Shown: positions 29,780 to 39,542 of the stretch, in pieces
How positions within the stretch are numbered: position 1 is the stretch's first letter
Layout of the letters: each line of letters opens with the position of its first letter
Assembly (NCBI RefSeq): GCF_004153445.1
Contig: NZ_SDQC01000001.1
Coordinates: forward strand, 434,001-498,000
Length of the DNA stretch: 64,000 nucleotides
Direction of reading: 5' to 3'
DNA from: Allopusillimonas soli
GTDB taxonomy: Bacteria > Pseudomonadota > Gammaproteobacteria > Burkholderiales > Burkholderiaceae_B
The notes under the pieces: model-generated
Database searches by the model: none
Told to the model about the DNA's origin: nothing
Seen by the model: only the letters and a program-made list of their open reading frames with translations
Position numbers and translations under genes: made by a program

Positions 29780-29812
29780 CGGGCGACACCTTCCTTTTCT
29801 CAATAAACAAGC

Positions 29813-30928
29813 ATGAGTGCAGATATAGACACCATCGTCCTGGGCGCCGGCGTCATCGGGCTTGCCGTTGCACGGGAACTCGCCTTGGCCGGACGCGAAG
29901 TGCTGGTGGTCGAACAGGCCGAAGCCATCGGCACGGGCACCAGCTCGCGCAATTCCGAGGTGATACATGCGGGCATCTATTACCCCCAGCACAGCCTGAA
30001 GGCGCGTCTTTGCGTACAGGGCAAACACATGTTGTATGACTATTGCGGCGCACGCGGCATCCCCTGCAGGCGTCTGGGCAAGCTGATCGTGGCGTCCACG
30101 CCCGCGCAGAGTGCGGGGCTGGACGCAATCGCCCGGTGCGCGCGGCATAACGGCGTGAATGATCTCTATCGCATCAGCGGCGAAGAAGCCCGCAGCCTAG
30201 AACCGGAGCTGGTTTGCGACGCAGCATTGGTATCGCCGTCGACGGGCATCATCGACAGCCATGCGCTCATGCTGGCGCTGCAGGGCGACGCGGAGAACGC
30301 AGGCGCGCAATGCGTCTTTCACACCCGCTTCAGCGCCGGCCGCGTGCTGCCTGAAGGCGGCTTCGAATTGACCTTTTCCGGCGATGAGGCCATGATGCTC
30401 ACCGCCCGCCAGGTCGTCAATGCCACAGGACTATCAGCACCCGACAGCGCGCGCAGGCTGGCCGGGCATCCCGCGAACGCGATACCCGACGCCTACTTCT
30501 GCAAAGGCAGCTATTTCACACTCACCGGTCGTGCTCCTTTCGAACACCTCATTTACCCCATGCCCAACGAAGCCGGCCTGGGCGTGCATCTTACGCTGGA
30601 CCTGGGCGGCCAGGCAAAATTCGGGCCAGATACACAATGGGTGGAGGGCGAAGACTACACCCTGGACGCAGGCCGCGGCGAACGCTTCTACGACGCCGTA
30701 CGCAGCTATTGGCCCGGCCTGCCGGACGGCGCGCTGCAGCCTGGCTATACCGGCATACGCCCGAAAATCGTCGGTGCCGGATCACCCGCGGCCGACTTCG
30801 TCATCGCCGGCCCCGCTGCGCATGGCATACCGGGCCTGCTCAACCTTTTCGGCATAGAATCACCCGGCCTGACCGCATGCCTGGCCATTGCCCAGGCTGC
30901 CCGCGAGGCGCTGGAACACACTGCCTGA
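29813..30928 (+). CDS. FAD-dependent oxidoreductase, L-2-hydroxyglutarate oxidase-like
   Basis: DAO-family flavoprotein of 371 residues. The N-terminal FAD-binding [25 protein letters not shown] and the motif [25 protein letters not shown] match L-2-hydroxyglutarate dehydrogenase/oxidase (LhgO/L2HGDH). The C-terminal [18 protein letters not shown] and [15 protein letters not shown] also fit. It would oxidise L-2-hydroxyglutarate or a similar hydroxyacid. purU starts 16 bp after the stop, suggesting co-transcription. Confidence 0.87.
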   Translation: MSADIDTIVLGAGVIGLAVARELALAGREVLVVEQAEAIGTGTSSRNSEVIHAGIYYPQHSLKARLCVQGKHMLYDYCGARGIPCRRLGKLIVASTPAQSAGLDAIARCARHNGVNDLYRISGEEARSLEPELVCDAALVSPSTGIIDSHALMLALQGDAENAGAQCVFHTRFSAGRVLPEGGFELTFSGDEAMMLTARQVVNATGLSAPDSARRLAGHPANAIPDAYFCKGSYFTLTGRAPFEHLIYPMPNEAGLGVHLTLDLGGQAKFGPDTQWVEGEDYTLDAGRGERFYDAVRSYWPGLPDGALQPGYTGIRPKIVGAGSPAADFVIAGPAAHGIPGLLNLFGIESPGLTACLAIAQAAREALEHTA

Positions 30929-30944
30929 CCGGATTCCCCTGCAC

Positions 30945-31793
30945 ATGAATGACTACATACTGACCCTTTCCTGCCCTGATCGCATTGGCATCGTTCATCA
31001 CGTGACGGGATGGCTGCTCGGCCTGCAGGGCAATATCGTCGATGCGCAGCAGTTCGGCGATCTCGCAACGCAGCGATTCTTTCTGCGGGTTCATTTTTCG
31101 CTGCCCCAGGACGTGGCTTCCGCCGAACTTGAGCAACGCTTCGTGGCGGTGGCCGACCGCTTTGATATGCAGGCGAGCATTCATGACGCGCGGCGCAAGG
31201 CCCGGCTGCTCATTCTCGTGAGCAGACAGGGACATTGCCTGAACGACCTGCTGTTTCGCACGCACAGCGGCCAGCTGCCTGTGGAAATAGCGGGTGTGGT
31301 ATCCAATCACCAGGATTTTCGCGGCATGGTGGAAGGCTATGGCATTCCCTTTCACCATATTCCCGTCGACGCGGCATCCAAGCATGCGCAGGAGCGGCGA
31401 GTTCTGGATCTGGTGGAACAAGCGCAGGTGGATCTTGTGGTGCTGGCGCGCTATATGCAGATTCTGTCCGATTCGCTGTGCGTCGCGCTTTCAGGCAGAG
31501 CCATCAACATACACCACAGCTTTCTGCCCAGCTTCAAAGGCGCACGCCCCTATCACCAGGCGCATGAGCGGGGCGTGAAAATCATCGGCGCCACCGCGCA
31601 CTACGTGACGGCAGACCTGGACGAAGGCCCCATCATTGAACAGGACATCCGACGGGTAGGCCATGAAATGAGCCCATCGGATCTGGTGCGCGTGGGCAGC
31701 GACATCGAATCTCTCGTGCTTGCCCGCGCTGTGCGCTGGCATGTCGAACATCGCATACTGCTCAACGGGCAGCGCACCGTGGTATTCCGCTAG
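30945..31793 (+). CDS. purU: Formyltetrahydrofolate deformylase
   Basis: Hydrolyses 10-formyl-tetrahydrofolate to formate and tetrahydrofolate, 282 residues. An N-terminal ACT-like domain (YILTLSCPDRIGIVHHVTGWL) precedes the formyltransferase fold with active-site INIHHSFLPSFKGA and HYVTADLDEGPIIEQD. The ATG at 30945 reproduces the family N-terminus. It produces formate for which a dehydrogenase is encoded 9 kb away, but no direct regulatory link is visible. Confidence 0.95.
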   Translation: MNDYILTLSCPDRIGIVHHVTGWLLGLQGNIVDAQQFGDLATQRFFLRVHFSLPQDVASAELEQRFVAVADRFDMQASIHDARRKARLLILVSRQGHCLNDLLFRTHSGQLPVEIAGVVSNHQDFRGMVEGYGIPFHHIPVDAASKHAQERRVLDLVEQAQVDLVVLARYMQILSDSLCVALSGRAINIHHSFLPSFKGARPYHQAHERGVKIIGATAHYVTADLDEGPIIEQDIRRVGHEMSPSDLVRVGSDIESLVLARAVRWHVEHRILLNGQRTVVFR

Positions 31794-31811
31794 ACGCCTG
31801 CGTACAGGCGT
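31794..31811. other. Hairpin between convergent purU and ggt
   Basis: ACGCCTG-CGTA-CAGGCGT begins at the first base after the purU stop. It forms a 7-bp stem with a 4-nt loop but lacks a T run, so any terminator role is uncertain. Confidence 0.4.
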
Positions 31812-31818
31812 CGCACAA

Positions 31819-33708
31819 TCATCCGCCGATAGCCAGGCCTTCGCGCCGGGGATCGGCGCCGCCTTCCAGCCCCTGCGGCGTAATGGCAATACCCTGCAGC
31901 CCGCTGGGAAAGTCCATCTCTCGCACACTATGACCCATTGCCTCCAAGGGCCTGCGCAGCGTTTGCAGCACCGTGCCTTTCTCGAGCTCCGTTTCACGGT
32001 TGCGGCTGCCGAAATTGGGCAGATCGATGGCCTGCTGCACGTTCATGCCCCAGTCCAGCACGCCCAGCAATGCCTTGGCGACATAGTTGATGATGGACGA
32101 TCCTCCGGGCGAGCCGATCGCCAGCACCGGCGCATCCTGGCGAAACACAATCATGGGCGACATGGAACTGCGCGGGCGCTTGCCGGGCTCGACCCGGTTC
32201 GCCACCAGCCTGCCTTGATCATCGGTATCGCTCAAGGAAAAGTCCGTAAGCTGGTTGTTCAGCAGAAAACCATCGACGAATATCTTGCTGCCGAATGCGG
32301 TTTCTATGGATGTGGTCATGGACACCACGCCGCCGTGTGCATCCACCGCCACAATATGGCTGGTGGACGGCAATTCGGGAGAGGCGTCCTGGCCACGCAC
32401 CGCCTTTAAACCCGCGGGATCGCCGGGCCGGGCATGCCCCATGGCCTGATGCGCATCAATCAGGCCTGCGCGCAGACGCAGATAACGCGGGTCCAGCATG
32501 GCTTGAACAGGCACATCGACAAAATCGGGATCAGCAACATACAGGCTTCTGTCGGCGAAGGCCAGGCGCCCCGCCTCTGCAAACAAATGCACCGACTCAA
32601 GGGAAAGCGGCCGCAGCGATGCAATCGATGTGTGCGACAGGATACCCAGCATCTGCATTACCGCCAGTGGCCCTGAACTGGGCGGCGGCATGCCGCACAA
32701 GCGATAGCCCTCGTAAGGCATGCACAAGGGTTCGCGGACCCTGGCGCGATATCCGGCGAGATCGGACAGCGTCATGTCACCCGCCACAGGATGCGATGCG
32801 ATGGCCCGCACCATGTCGCGCGCGATGCGCCCCTGGTAGAAGGCCTTGGGTCCCTGCGCCGCGATGGCACGCAGGGTACCGGCCAACGCGGGGTTGCGAA
32901 GCACATGCCCCACAGGCCACGGCTGGCCTTCGGCGTCATAGAAATAGGCTGCCGCAGCCGGCTGCTGACGCAACCACGTATTGCTGGCCAGCAGCGCATG
33001 CAGGCGCGGCGAGACAGCAAAGCCCTCTTGGGCCAGCTTGATCGCGGGCTGGAACAGCGCGGCCCAGTCAAGCCTGCCGTGGGCCTGATGTGCCAGCGCC
33101 AATGCGTGCACAACGCCCGGCACGCCGACAGACAGACCGCTGTTGACGGCCGCCTGGAATGGAATGGCCTTGCCATCCCGCATAAAGCGGTTGCCGCGCG
33201 CCGCAGCCGGCGCCGTTTCGCGCCCATCGTAGGCCTGGAGCGCGTGCGTTTGAGCGTCATACACCATGACGAATGCGCCGCCGCCAATGCCGGACGATTG
33301 CGGCTCGACCAGGTTGAGCACCATCTGCATGGCGATGGCGGCATCGATGGCACTTCCGCCATTGGCCAGTATCCGGGCGCCCGCCCGAGAGGCCAGGGGA
33401 TTGGCGCTGCTGGCCATATAATGCGGCGCGCGAACAACCGGATGTTCGATACGCCCCGTGGCCGCTTCCGGATTCGCATACCTGGCCCGAATCTGGTCCG
33501 CCGAAGGCACGGGCGCCACCCGCGTCCCAGGCTGCGGCGACGCGGGGCAGGCGCTGGCCTGGCCTTCGAAGTGCGGCGCCCCAGGCCCGGCGCAGGCGGC
33601 CAACGCAAGCGAAAGTGCTAGGCCGGCGCTCGCGCAGGCACGGCGCCAGGCGGCGCCTGACCACCACCGCGCGGTACGATATATCCATGACGCATGGTGC
33701 TGCTTCAT
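31819..33708 (-). CDS. ggt: Gamma-glutamyltransferase (probable lipoprotein)
   Basis: Ntn-hydrolase precursor of 629 residues that transfers or hydrolyses gamma-glutamyl groups of glutathione. The autoprocessing Thr is Thr449 in PSTSHIVAVDAHGGVVSMTTSIETAFGSK, and SSMSPMIVF, GSPGGSSIINYV and GIGGGAFVMVYD are canonical. The N-terminus has an unusually long basic region and then SLALAACAGP, a lipobox with Cys39, so a periplasmic membrane-anchored form is likely. Its ATG overlaps the stop of the upstream LysR gene (ATGA), implying coupling. No adjacent thiol metabolism operon. Confidence 0.94.
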   Translation of the reverse strand: MKQHHASWIYRTARWWSGAAWRRACASAGLALSLALAACAGPGAPHFEGQASACPASPQPGTRVAPVPSADQIRARYANPEAATGRIEHPVVRAPHYMASSANPLASRAGARILANGGSAIDAAIAMQMVLNLVEPQSSGIGGGAFVMVYDAQTHALQAYDGRETAPAAARGNRFMRDGKAIPFQAAVNSGLSVGVPGVVHALALAHQAHGRLDWAALFQPAIKLAQEGFAVSPRLHALLASNTWLRQQPAAAAYFYDAEGQPWPVGHVLRNPALAGTLRAIAAQGPKAFYQGRIARDMVRAIASHPVAGDMTLSDLAGYRARVREPLCMPYEGYRLCGMPPPSSGPLAVMQMLGILSHTSIASLRPLSLESVHLFAEAGRLAFADRSLYVADPDFVDVPVQAMLDPRYLRLRAGLIDAHQAMGHARPGDPAGLKAVRGQDASPELPSTSHIVAVDAHGGVVSMTTSIETAFGSKIFVDGFLLNNQLTDFSLSDTDDQGRLVANRVEPGKRPRSSMSPMIVFRQDAPVLAIGSPGGSSIINYVAKALLGVLDWGMNVQQAIDLPNFGSRNRETELEKGTVLQTLRRPLEAMGHSVREMDFPSGLQGIAITPQGLEGGADPRREGLAIGG

Positions 33709-34634
33709 GATGGCTTCTCTTTTTCGTTAGTTACTTGCCTCAACCACGTCTCGAAGGCGAGCAGCGCATCTGGCCGCTCGGTATCGGTGGGATAACCGAA
33801 ATAGTAGGCTTCGGGAACGCGCAGCACGCCAGGATGCGGGATGGCCAGCCGCCCTGCCGCCAGATCGGGTTCCGCAATAAATTGGGGGACCAGGCCCACC
33901 CCCAGCCCGGACTTGACTGCGGCCAGCACCATAGTGAAAAGCTCGTAGCGGGGCCCCGCGCTGATGGACGGCGCATAGGCCAGCCCTTGCGCCTCGTACC
34001 AATAGCGCCACGCATCGGGCCTGGAAATCATATGCAGGTGTGTCAGTCCGGCCAGCGCCGTGGCTGGGCCGGCATCGGTATGCTTGCTCACGCCCGGCGC
34101 GGCGTCCAGCAGCTCGGGCAGGCATACCGGAACCAATTGTCCTTCGTCGAACAGCTTGAGGCCAGCGGTTTGGGGCCAGAGCTGGGTCGCATGATAGATG
34201 GCGGCATCGAACGGATGGTCCTTGAACTGGAATGGCAGGGTGCGCGCCGACAGGCTGACTGCGATATCCGGATGCTGCCGATGAAATGCAGCCAGCCGAG
34301 GCAGCAGCCAGGTCGCGGCAAGCGTGGGCAAGACGGCCACGTGCAGGCTGCGGCCCATGCCCGAACGTGTCATCAGCCCGAACGTGTCTTTCTCCAATTG
34401 CTCCAGATGGTGACGCACACGCGCCGCATACTCGGCGCCCGCATCCGTCAGCGCTACCCGGCGCCGCACTCGGGTGAGCAACTGCACGCCCAGACGCTGC
34501 TCCAGCCCCGTGACCTGGCGGTACACTGCACTGTGCGTGAGTGACAGCTCCTCGGCTGCGCGCGAGAATGACCCCAGGCGAGCCGTGGCTTCAAATGCCT
34601 GCAATGCGCCCAGATTGGGTACGCCGTTTCTCAT
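33705..34634 (-). CDS. LysR-family transcriptional regulator (GcvA-like)
   Basis: 309-residue LTTR. The N-terminal HTH (NLGALQAFEATARLGSFSRAAEELSLTHSAVYRQVTGLEQRLGVQLL) and the effector-binding domain (FHRQHPDIAVSLSARTLPFQF) resemble the GcvA branch. The ATG at 34634 precedes the HTH directly. It overlaps ggt by 4 bp downstream and is divergent from the ThDP enzyme gene, with a perfect palindrome in between. It may control both directions; the effector is unknown. Confidence 0.93.
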   Translation of the reverse strand: MRNGVPNLGALQAFEATARLGSFSRAAEELSLTHSAVYRQVTGLEQRLGVQLLTRVRRRVALTDAGAEYAARVRHHLEQLEKDTFGLMTRSGMGRSLHVAVLPTLAATWLLPRLAAFHRQHPDIAVSLSARTLPFQFKDHPFDAAIYHATQLWPQTAGLKLFDEGQLVPVCLPELLDAAPGVSKHTDAGPATALAGLTHLHMISRPDAWRYWYEAQGLAYAPSISAGPRYELFTMVLAAVKSGLGVGLVPQFIAEPDLAAGRLAIPHPGVLRVPEAYYFGYPTDTERPDALLAFETWLRQVTNEKEKPS

Positions 34635-34707
34635 GAAGACTCCAGGACTGCGGCATAAACAGCCGTATTCTTGCATAATAGGCAAGACATTGTGCAATTT
34701 TATCAAT

Positions 34708-34727
34708 TGCGTTGTGCGCACAACGCA
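34708..34727. promoter_or_regulatory. Perfect 20-bp palindrome, probable LysR operator
   Basis: Half-site TGCGTTGTGC followed by its exact reverse complement, 17 bp before the ThDP enzyme start and 73 bp before the LysR start. TTGTGC also occurs further upstream (about 34690). Position suggests a binding site of the divergent LysR protein, though some other dimeric factor is possible. Confidence 0.6.
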
Positions 34728-34744
34728 CATATCCTTTTCCATCT

Positions 34745-36451
34745 ATGAACGCCGAACCTAATCAAATTCCCGCCCCCGCCCGCATGGGCGGCCATCTGCT
34801 TGTTGATCAGCTTGTTGCCCATGGCGTCAGACACGTGTTCTGCGTGCCCGGCGAGAGCTATCTGGCCGTGCTTGACGGCCTGCACGACGCCAACATCCAG
34901 GTCACCGTATGCCGCCAGGAGGGCGGCGCAGCCATGATGGCCGACGCGCACGGCAAGCTCACCGGAGAACCCGGCATTGTCATGGTCACGCGCGGGCCAG
35001 GCGCATCGAACGCCCTGGCCGGCATCCACATATCTCATCAGGACTCCACGCCGCTCATTATGTTCGTGGGGCAGATCGAGCGCGGCATGCGCGAGCGCGA
35101 CGCATTCCAGGAAATGGATTACCGCGCCGTGTTCGGCACTCAGGCCAAATGGGTGACCGAAATCGATCAGGTCGAGCGCATTCCGGAAATCATTTCGCGC
35201 GCATTTCACGTGGCAACGTCCGGCCGCCCGGGCCCCGTGGTCATCGCCCTGCCGGAGGACATGCTGGTCGAGTATGCACAGGTTGCCGATGCACCGCATT
35301 ACCAGGTTGTGGAAAATGCGCCCACCGCGACGCAGGTACAGTCGCTGGGCGAACGTCTTGCCAAGGCGCGCAGGCCCATTGCCATCCTGGGAGGCAGCCG
35401 CTGGGATCAGGATGCCGTCGACCGGTTTGCGGATTTCGCGCAGCGCTTTCACCTGCCGGTCGGCGTGCAGTTTCGCCGTCAGATGCTGTTTCCCACTACG
35501 CACCCCTGTTTTGTTGGCGATGTCGGCTTGGGTGGCAACCCCGAACTCATGCAATACATCCGCGATGCCGATCTGATTCTGCTTGTGGGCGGACGCATGT
35601 CGGAAATCGCCAGTCAGAGCTATACGCTCATGAATATCCCGGTACCCAGCCAGGCACTGGTGCACGTACATCCCGATTCCGAAGAACTGAACCGCGTCTA
35701 CCGGGCCACGCTGGCCATCAATACTTCGCCGATCGCTTTCACGCAATCGCTTGCTGCGCTGCAGGCGCCCGCTCAGCCCGCATGGGCCGCGCAGGCCGAT
35801 CATATGCGGGCAAGCTATCTGGCCTGGACCGACTCGCTCAAAATAGAAAACCCCGGCAGCCTGCAGATGGGCCAGGTCATGGCCTATCTGAAATCCGTCC
35901 TGCCTCCGGATGCCATCATGACAAATGGCGCCGGCAATTATGCGACATGGCTGCACCGATTCCATCCCTTCCAGCGTTTCGGCACCCAGCTGGCGCCCAC
36001 CTCGGGCTCCATGGGGTACGGCCTGCCCGCCGCGGTTGGGGCCAAGCGCATACAGCCTGACAAAACCGTCGTGTGTTTCGCGGGCGACGGCTGTTTCATG
36101 ATGCATGGCCAGGAGTTCGCGACCGCTGTTCAGTACGGCCTGCCCATTGTCGCGATTATTTTCGACAATGGTATGTTTGCCACAATACGTATGCACCAGG
36201 AGCGTCACTATCCTGGCCGTATTTCCGCCACAAGCCTGCAGAACCCGGACTTCGCCGCCTACGCCAAGGCCTTCGGCGGACATGGCGAGCGCGTGGAGAC
36301 AACGGAACAGTTCGCCCCTGCGTTCGAACGCGCGCTGGCCAGCGGCAAGCCGGCCATCCTGCACTGCATCCTGGACCCGGAAGCCATCACGCCGACAACC
36401 ACCATACAAAAAATACGCCAGCAGGCGCTGCGCGACCAGGCCAAGTCCTGA
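34745..36451 (+). CDS. Thiamine-diphosphate-dependent enzyme, acetolactate synthase-like
   Basis: 568-residue ThDP enzyme of the acetolactate synthase / benzoylformate decarboxylase superfamily. The catalytic Glu is Glu37 in [14 protein letters not shown]. The C-terminal ThDP motif begins with [32 protein letters not shown], and [14 protein letters not shown] precedes it. The ATG at 34745 starts the fold. No ilvN regulatory subunit is present, so it is likely a catabolic decarboxylase or ligase rather than the biosynthetic AHAS. gcdH follows after 49 bp, which hints at a role in dicarboxylic or aromatic acid catabolism. Confidence 0.88.
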   Translation: MNAEPNQIPAPARMGGHLLVDQLVAHGVRHVFCVPGESYLAVLDGLHDANIQVTVCRQEGGAAMMADAHGKLTGEPGIVMVTRGPGASNALAGIHISHQDSTPLIMFVGQIERGMRERDAFQEMDYRAVFGTQAKWVTEIDQVERIPEIISRAFHVATSGRPGPVVIALPEDMLVEYAQVADAPHYQVVENAPTATQVQSLGERLAKARRPIAILGGSRWDQDAVDRFADFAQRFHLPVGVQFRRQMLFPTTHPCFVGDVGLGGNPELMQYIRDADLILLVGGRMSEIASQSYTLMNIPVPSQALVHVHPDSEELNRVYRATLAINTSPIAFTQSLAALQAPAQPAWAAQADHMRASYLAWTDSLKIENPGSLQMGQVMAYLKSVLPPDAIMTNGAGNYATWLHRFHPFQRFGTQLAPTSGSMGYGLPAAVGAKRIQPDKTVVCFAGDGCFMMHGQEFATAVQYGLPIVAIIFDNGMFATIRMHQERHYPGRISATSLQNPDFAAYAKAFGGHGERVETTEQFAPAFERALASGKPAILHCILDPEAITPTTTIQKIRQQALRDQAKS

Positions 36452-36500
36452 CGCCGGCCCAGGCCGCCACCTTATTCATTGCCATTATCGGAGTCTCCAC

Positions 36501-37694
36501 ATGTCTTCCTCTCCCTCCTTTCATTGGGACGACCCGCTGCTTCTGAACAGCCAGCTCACCGACGAAGAGCGCATGGTGCGCGATGCCGCCCACGCCTATG
36601 CCCAGGACAAGCTCGCGACACGCGTCCTGGAAGCATTCCGCAACGAGAAAACAGACCCTGCCATCTTTGCCGAAATGGGCGAACTGGGTCTGCTGGGCGC
36701 CACCATTCCTGAAGAATACGGCGGCGCAGGCCTGAATTATGCGTGCTACGGCCTGATTGCCCGCGAGGTCGAGCGTATCGATTCCGGCTATCGGTCCATG
36801 ATGAGCGTACAGTCTTCCCTCGTCATGGTGCCCATCAACGAGTTCGGCAGCGAGGCGCAGAAGCAGAAGTACTTGCCCAAGCTGGCCCGCGGAGAATGGA
36901 TAGGCTGCTTCGGCCTGACCGAACCCAACCACGGCTCCGACCCTGGCAGCATGGAAACCCGCGCCGTCAAAGATGGCAGCGGCTACAAGCTAACAGGCAG
37001 CAAGATGTGGATCACCAATTCGCCCATTGCCGACGTCTTCGTCGTGTGGGCGAAGGTGGTTGGCGGCGAGGACGACGGCAAAATTCGCGGTTTTATCCTG
37101 GAAAAGGGCATGAAAGGCCTGAGCGCTCCTGCCATTCATGGCAAGGTCGGCTTGCGTGCCTCCATTACCGGCGAAATTGTCATGGATGAAGTGCCCGTGG
37201 ACGCGGAACAGATGCTGCCCGATGTCAAAGGCTTGCGCGGCCCCTTCACCTGCCTGAACTCCGCCCGTTTCGGCATAGCCTGGGGCGCGCTGGGTGCGGC
37301 CGAGGCCTGCTGGCACACCGCCCGCCAGTACACCATGGACCGCAAGCAGTTTGGACGCCCGCTCGCCGCCAATCAACTCATTCAGAAAAAACTGGCCGAC
37401 ATGCAGACCGAGATCACGCTTGGGCTGCAGGGCTGCCTGCGCCTTGCGCGCATGAAGGATGAGGGCAGCGCGGCAGTCGAGATCACCTCCATCATGAAGC
37501 GCAACTCCTGCGGCAAGGCGCTGGACGTTGCCCGCATGGCTCGCGACATGCTGGGGGGCAATGGCATTTCGGATGAATTCGGCGTTGCCCGCCATCTGGT
37601 GAATCTGGAAGTGGTCAACACCTACGAAGGCACCCATGACGTGCACGCGCTCATTCTGGGCCGCGCGCAGACAGGCTTGCAGGCCTTCTTCTGA
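36501..37694 (+). CDS. gcdH: Glutaryl-CoA dehydrogenase
   Basis: FAD enzyme converting glutaryl-CoA to crotonyl-CoA and CO2 in lysine, tryptophan and aromatic catabolism, 397 residues. It carries the GCDH pattern: [82 protein letters not shown], and the C-terminal [21 protein letters not shown] with the catalytic Glu. It is in line with the ThDP enzyme gene. Its last 44 bp overlap the convergent mobA. Confidence 0.95.
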   Translation: MSSSPSFHWDDPLLLNSQLTDEERMVRDAAHAYAQDKLATRVLEAFRNEKTDPAIFAEMGELGLLGATIPEEYGGAGLNYACYGLIAREVERIDSGYRSMMSVQSSLVMVPINEFGSEAQKQKYLPKLARGEWIGCFGLTEPNHGSDPGSMETRAVKDGSGYKLTGSKMWITNSPIADVFVVWAKVVGGEDDGKIRGFILEKGMKGLSAPAIHGKVGLRASITGEIVMDEVPVDAEQMLPDVKGLRGPFTCLNSARFGIAWGALGAAEACWHTARQYTMDRKQFGRPLAANQLIQKKLADMQTEITLGLQGCLRLARMKDEGSAAVEITSIMKRNSCGKALDVARMARDMLGGNGISDEFGVARHLVNLEVVNTYEGTHDVHALILGRAQTGLQAFF

Positions 37695-38367
37695 ACAGCG
37701 CCTCGGCACGCTGGAGATCGACCGGCGTGTTGATATTGAAAAACGCATCGGAGTCCGCGCTGAATGGCACGGCAAGCGCTTCGATGCGGTCCAGCCACAG
37801 CTGCACCTTGCGATCGCCGCGCAGCAGGTAATCGCGTACATCACCGGCCAGATCCGTGCGTGCCACAAGGCACAACGGATGCGCACGCCCGCCGTGCATG
37901 ACATAGGCGGCGCGCACGCCCGCCCGCCTGGCCGCGGCAGCCAGAATGGCAACCAGATCCACCGGCACATTCACCACATCCACAGGCAGCGCGGCCAGCC
38001 ATGGCGTCTGCGCGCAAGCCAAGGCGCGCGCCACGCCCGCCAAAGGACCGACATCCTCGCCCAGGGCGGGATCGTCGCGGATAACCGTACCATGAAGCCC
38101 ATAACGATCCGTCTCGCGATTCGCGCTGATCAGCATGGTTTGGACATATGGCCGCAGGACGCGACAGGCCCCGGCCACCAGCGGCTCTCCGGCCAGCATC
38201 AGCAGCCCCTTCTCGCGCCGTGAGACCGGCATTGTCTCGGCTTGCGCAAAAGCGCCGCGGACCGCGGGCTGCGATGAATCCGGTGCGGGCACAGACACGC
38301 CACCGCCCTGCATGCGCCGGGCCAATCCGCCGGCCAGCACCACGCCAGTGAGCAGGCTGCGATCCAT
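37651..38367 (-). CDS. mobA: Molybdenum cofactor guanylyltransferase
   Basis: Attaches GMP to molybdopterin to make the MGD cofactor needed by formate dehydrogenase, 238 residues. The nucleotide loop [13 protein letters not shown] is followed, after an insertion of about 28 residues rich in Pro, Ser and Ala, by the expected [23 protein letters not shown] supplies the metal-binding Asp. Family members usually go directly from the glycine loop to DKGL. The start codon shares a base with the moaA stop (TAATG). The 3' end runs 44 bp into gcdH on the other strand. Confidence 0.92.
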   Translation of the reverse strand: MDRSLLTGVVLAGGLARRMQGGGVSVPAPDSSQPAVRGAFAQAETMPVSRREKGLLMLAGEPLVAGACRVLRPYVQTMLISANRETDRYGLHGTVIRDDPALGEDVGPLAGVARALACAQTPWLAALPVDVVNVPVDLVAILAAAARRAGVRAAYVMHGGRAHPLCLVARTDLAGDVRDYLLRGDRKVQLWLDRIEALAVPFSADSDAFFNINTPVDLQRAEALFRRRPASLSARGPE

Positions 38368-39461
38368 TACCCGCCTATATAGCTCATTTCGATCTTGCGA
38401 TGAGCGCTGGATTCCCGTCCACGAATTTCGGAGTAATGGTCATCGCGGCCCGACCAGATATTGGCGATGCGCGCCGCCAGCGCACCGGTATCGGCACCGC
38501 TGCGTACCAGCGCGCGAAGGTCATGGCCTCGGTCGGCAAAGAGACAGAGAAAAATACTGCCCTCCGGCGACAGCCGCGCCCGCGTGCAATCGCCGCAGAA
38601 CGGCTGCGACACACTGGTAATCAAACCGATTTCGCCGCCCCCGTCAACATAGCGCCAGCGCGCCGCCACCTCCCCGCGATAGTCCGCCTTGACGGCCTCC
38701 AGGGGAAAATGCGCCCGCAGCAGCCGAAGTATTTCCGCACCGGACAGCACTTCGGCCATGTTCCAGCCATTCGTCGTTCCCACATCCATGAACTCGATAA
38801 ACCGCAGGACATGGCCTGTGTGGCGGAAGTGGCGCGCCATGGGCACGATCTGGTCGTCGTTCACACCCTTGCGAACAACCATGTTCACCTTGACGGGTGA
38901 CAGCCCCACTCGCGCCGCTTCGTCAATGCCGCGCAACACCGTCTTGACGCTGATGCGGCTGTCGCTCATGCGCTCGAACAAATGCTCGTCCAATGCATCC
39001 AGGCTGACCGTGACCCGCGTCAGCCCCGCATCCCGCAACGCGGCCGCCTTCTTCTCGAGCAATGTACCGTTGGTGGTAAGCGTCAGATCGATGGCTTCAC
39101 CATCCGGCGTACGCAGCATCGCAAGCATGCCGACCAGGCGTTCCAGATTCTTGCGCATCAAGGGCTCGCCACCCGTAAGCCGGATCTTGCGCACGCCCAG
39201 TTGGATGGCCGCCTGCGCAACGCGCGTGATCTCCTCGAAGGTCAGCAGCGAGGCATGCGGCAGGAAGGTATAGTTTCCATCGAACACTTCCCGCGGCATA
39301 CAGTAGGCGCAGCGGAAATTGCATCGATCGGTGACCGATATGCGCAGGTCACGCAAGGGCCGGCCGCGCCTATCCAATGGCGGAACGCCAGCATGCGAGC
39401 CGGGCGACAGCGCGTCCTGCGCAATTTCGCCGTTGGGCGCAAGAAAAATGACTTTGCTCAT
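38367..39461 (-). CDS. moaA: GTP 3',8-cyclase MoaA
   Basis: Radical SAM enzyme, first step of molybdopterin synthesis, 364 residues. The SAM cluster ligands are Cys47, Cys51 and Cys54 in RCNFRCAYC. The second 4Fe-4S site is marked by [19 protein letters not shown], and the essential C-terminal Gly-Gly is present (SYIGG). The ATG at 39461 gives a normal N-terminus; upstream codons add a Cys-rich segment foreign to the family. It is coupled to mobA, and the pair supports the neighbouring Mo-dependent formate dehydrogenase. Confidence 0.96.
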   Translation of the reverse strand: MSKVIFLAPNGEIAQDALSPGSHAGVPPLDRRGRPLRDLRISVTDRCNFRCAYCMPREVFDGNYTFLPHASLLTFEEITRVAQAAIQLGVRKIRLTGGEPLMRKNLERLVGMLAMLRTPDGEAIDLTLTTNGTLLEKKAAALRDAGLTRVTVSLDALDEHLFERMSDSRISVKTVLRGIDEAARVGLSPVKVNMVVRKGVNDDQIVPMARHFRHTGHVLRFIEFMDVGTTNGWNMAEVLSGAEILRLLRAHFPLEAVKADYRGEVAARWRYVDGGGEIGLITSVSQPFCGDCTRARLSPEGSIFLCLFADRGHDLRALVRSGADTGALAARIANIWSGRDDHYSEIRGRESSAHRKIEMSYIGG

Positions 39462-39542
39462 AACCTCATGATAATCGCTGCACGTTGATTTTGCCGGGCT
39501 GCGGCAACACGCCACACACTGTCCCTCATTGCCCGCCTCTGG

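Noticed and set aside
34703-36409. Minus-strand open frame of 568 codons opposite the ThDP enzyme
   Set aside because: Antisense shadow; the plus-strand gene has full ThDP motifs.
34745-36451. Calling the ThDP enzyme ilvB (biosynthetic acetolactate synthase)
   Set aside because: No ilvN or ilvC next to it, a LysR gene opposite and gcdH downstream; a catabolic role is equally likely, so no symbol was given.
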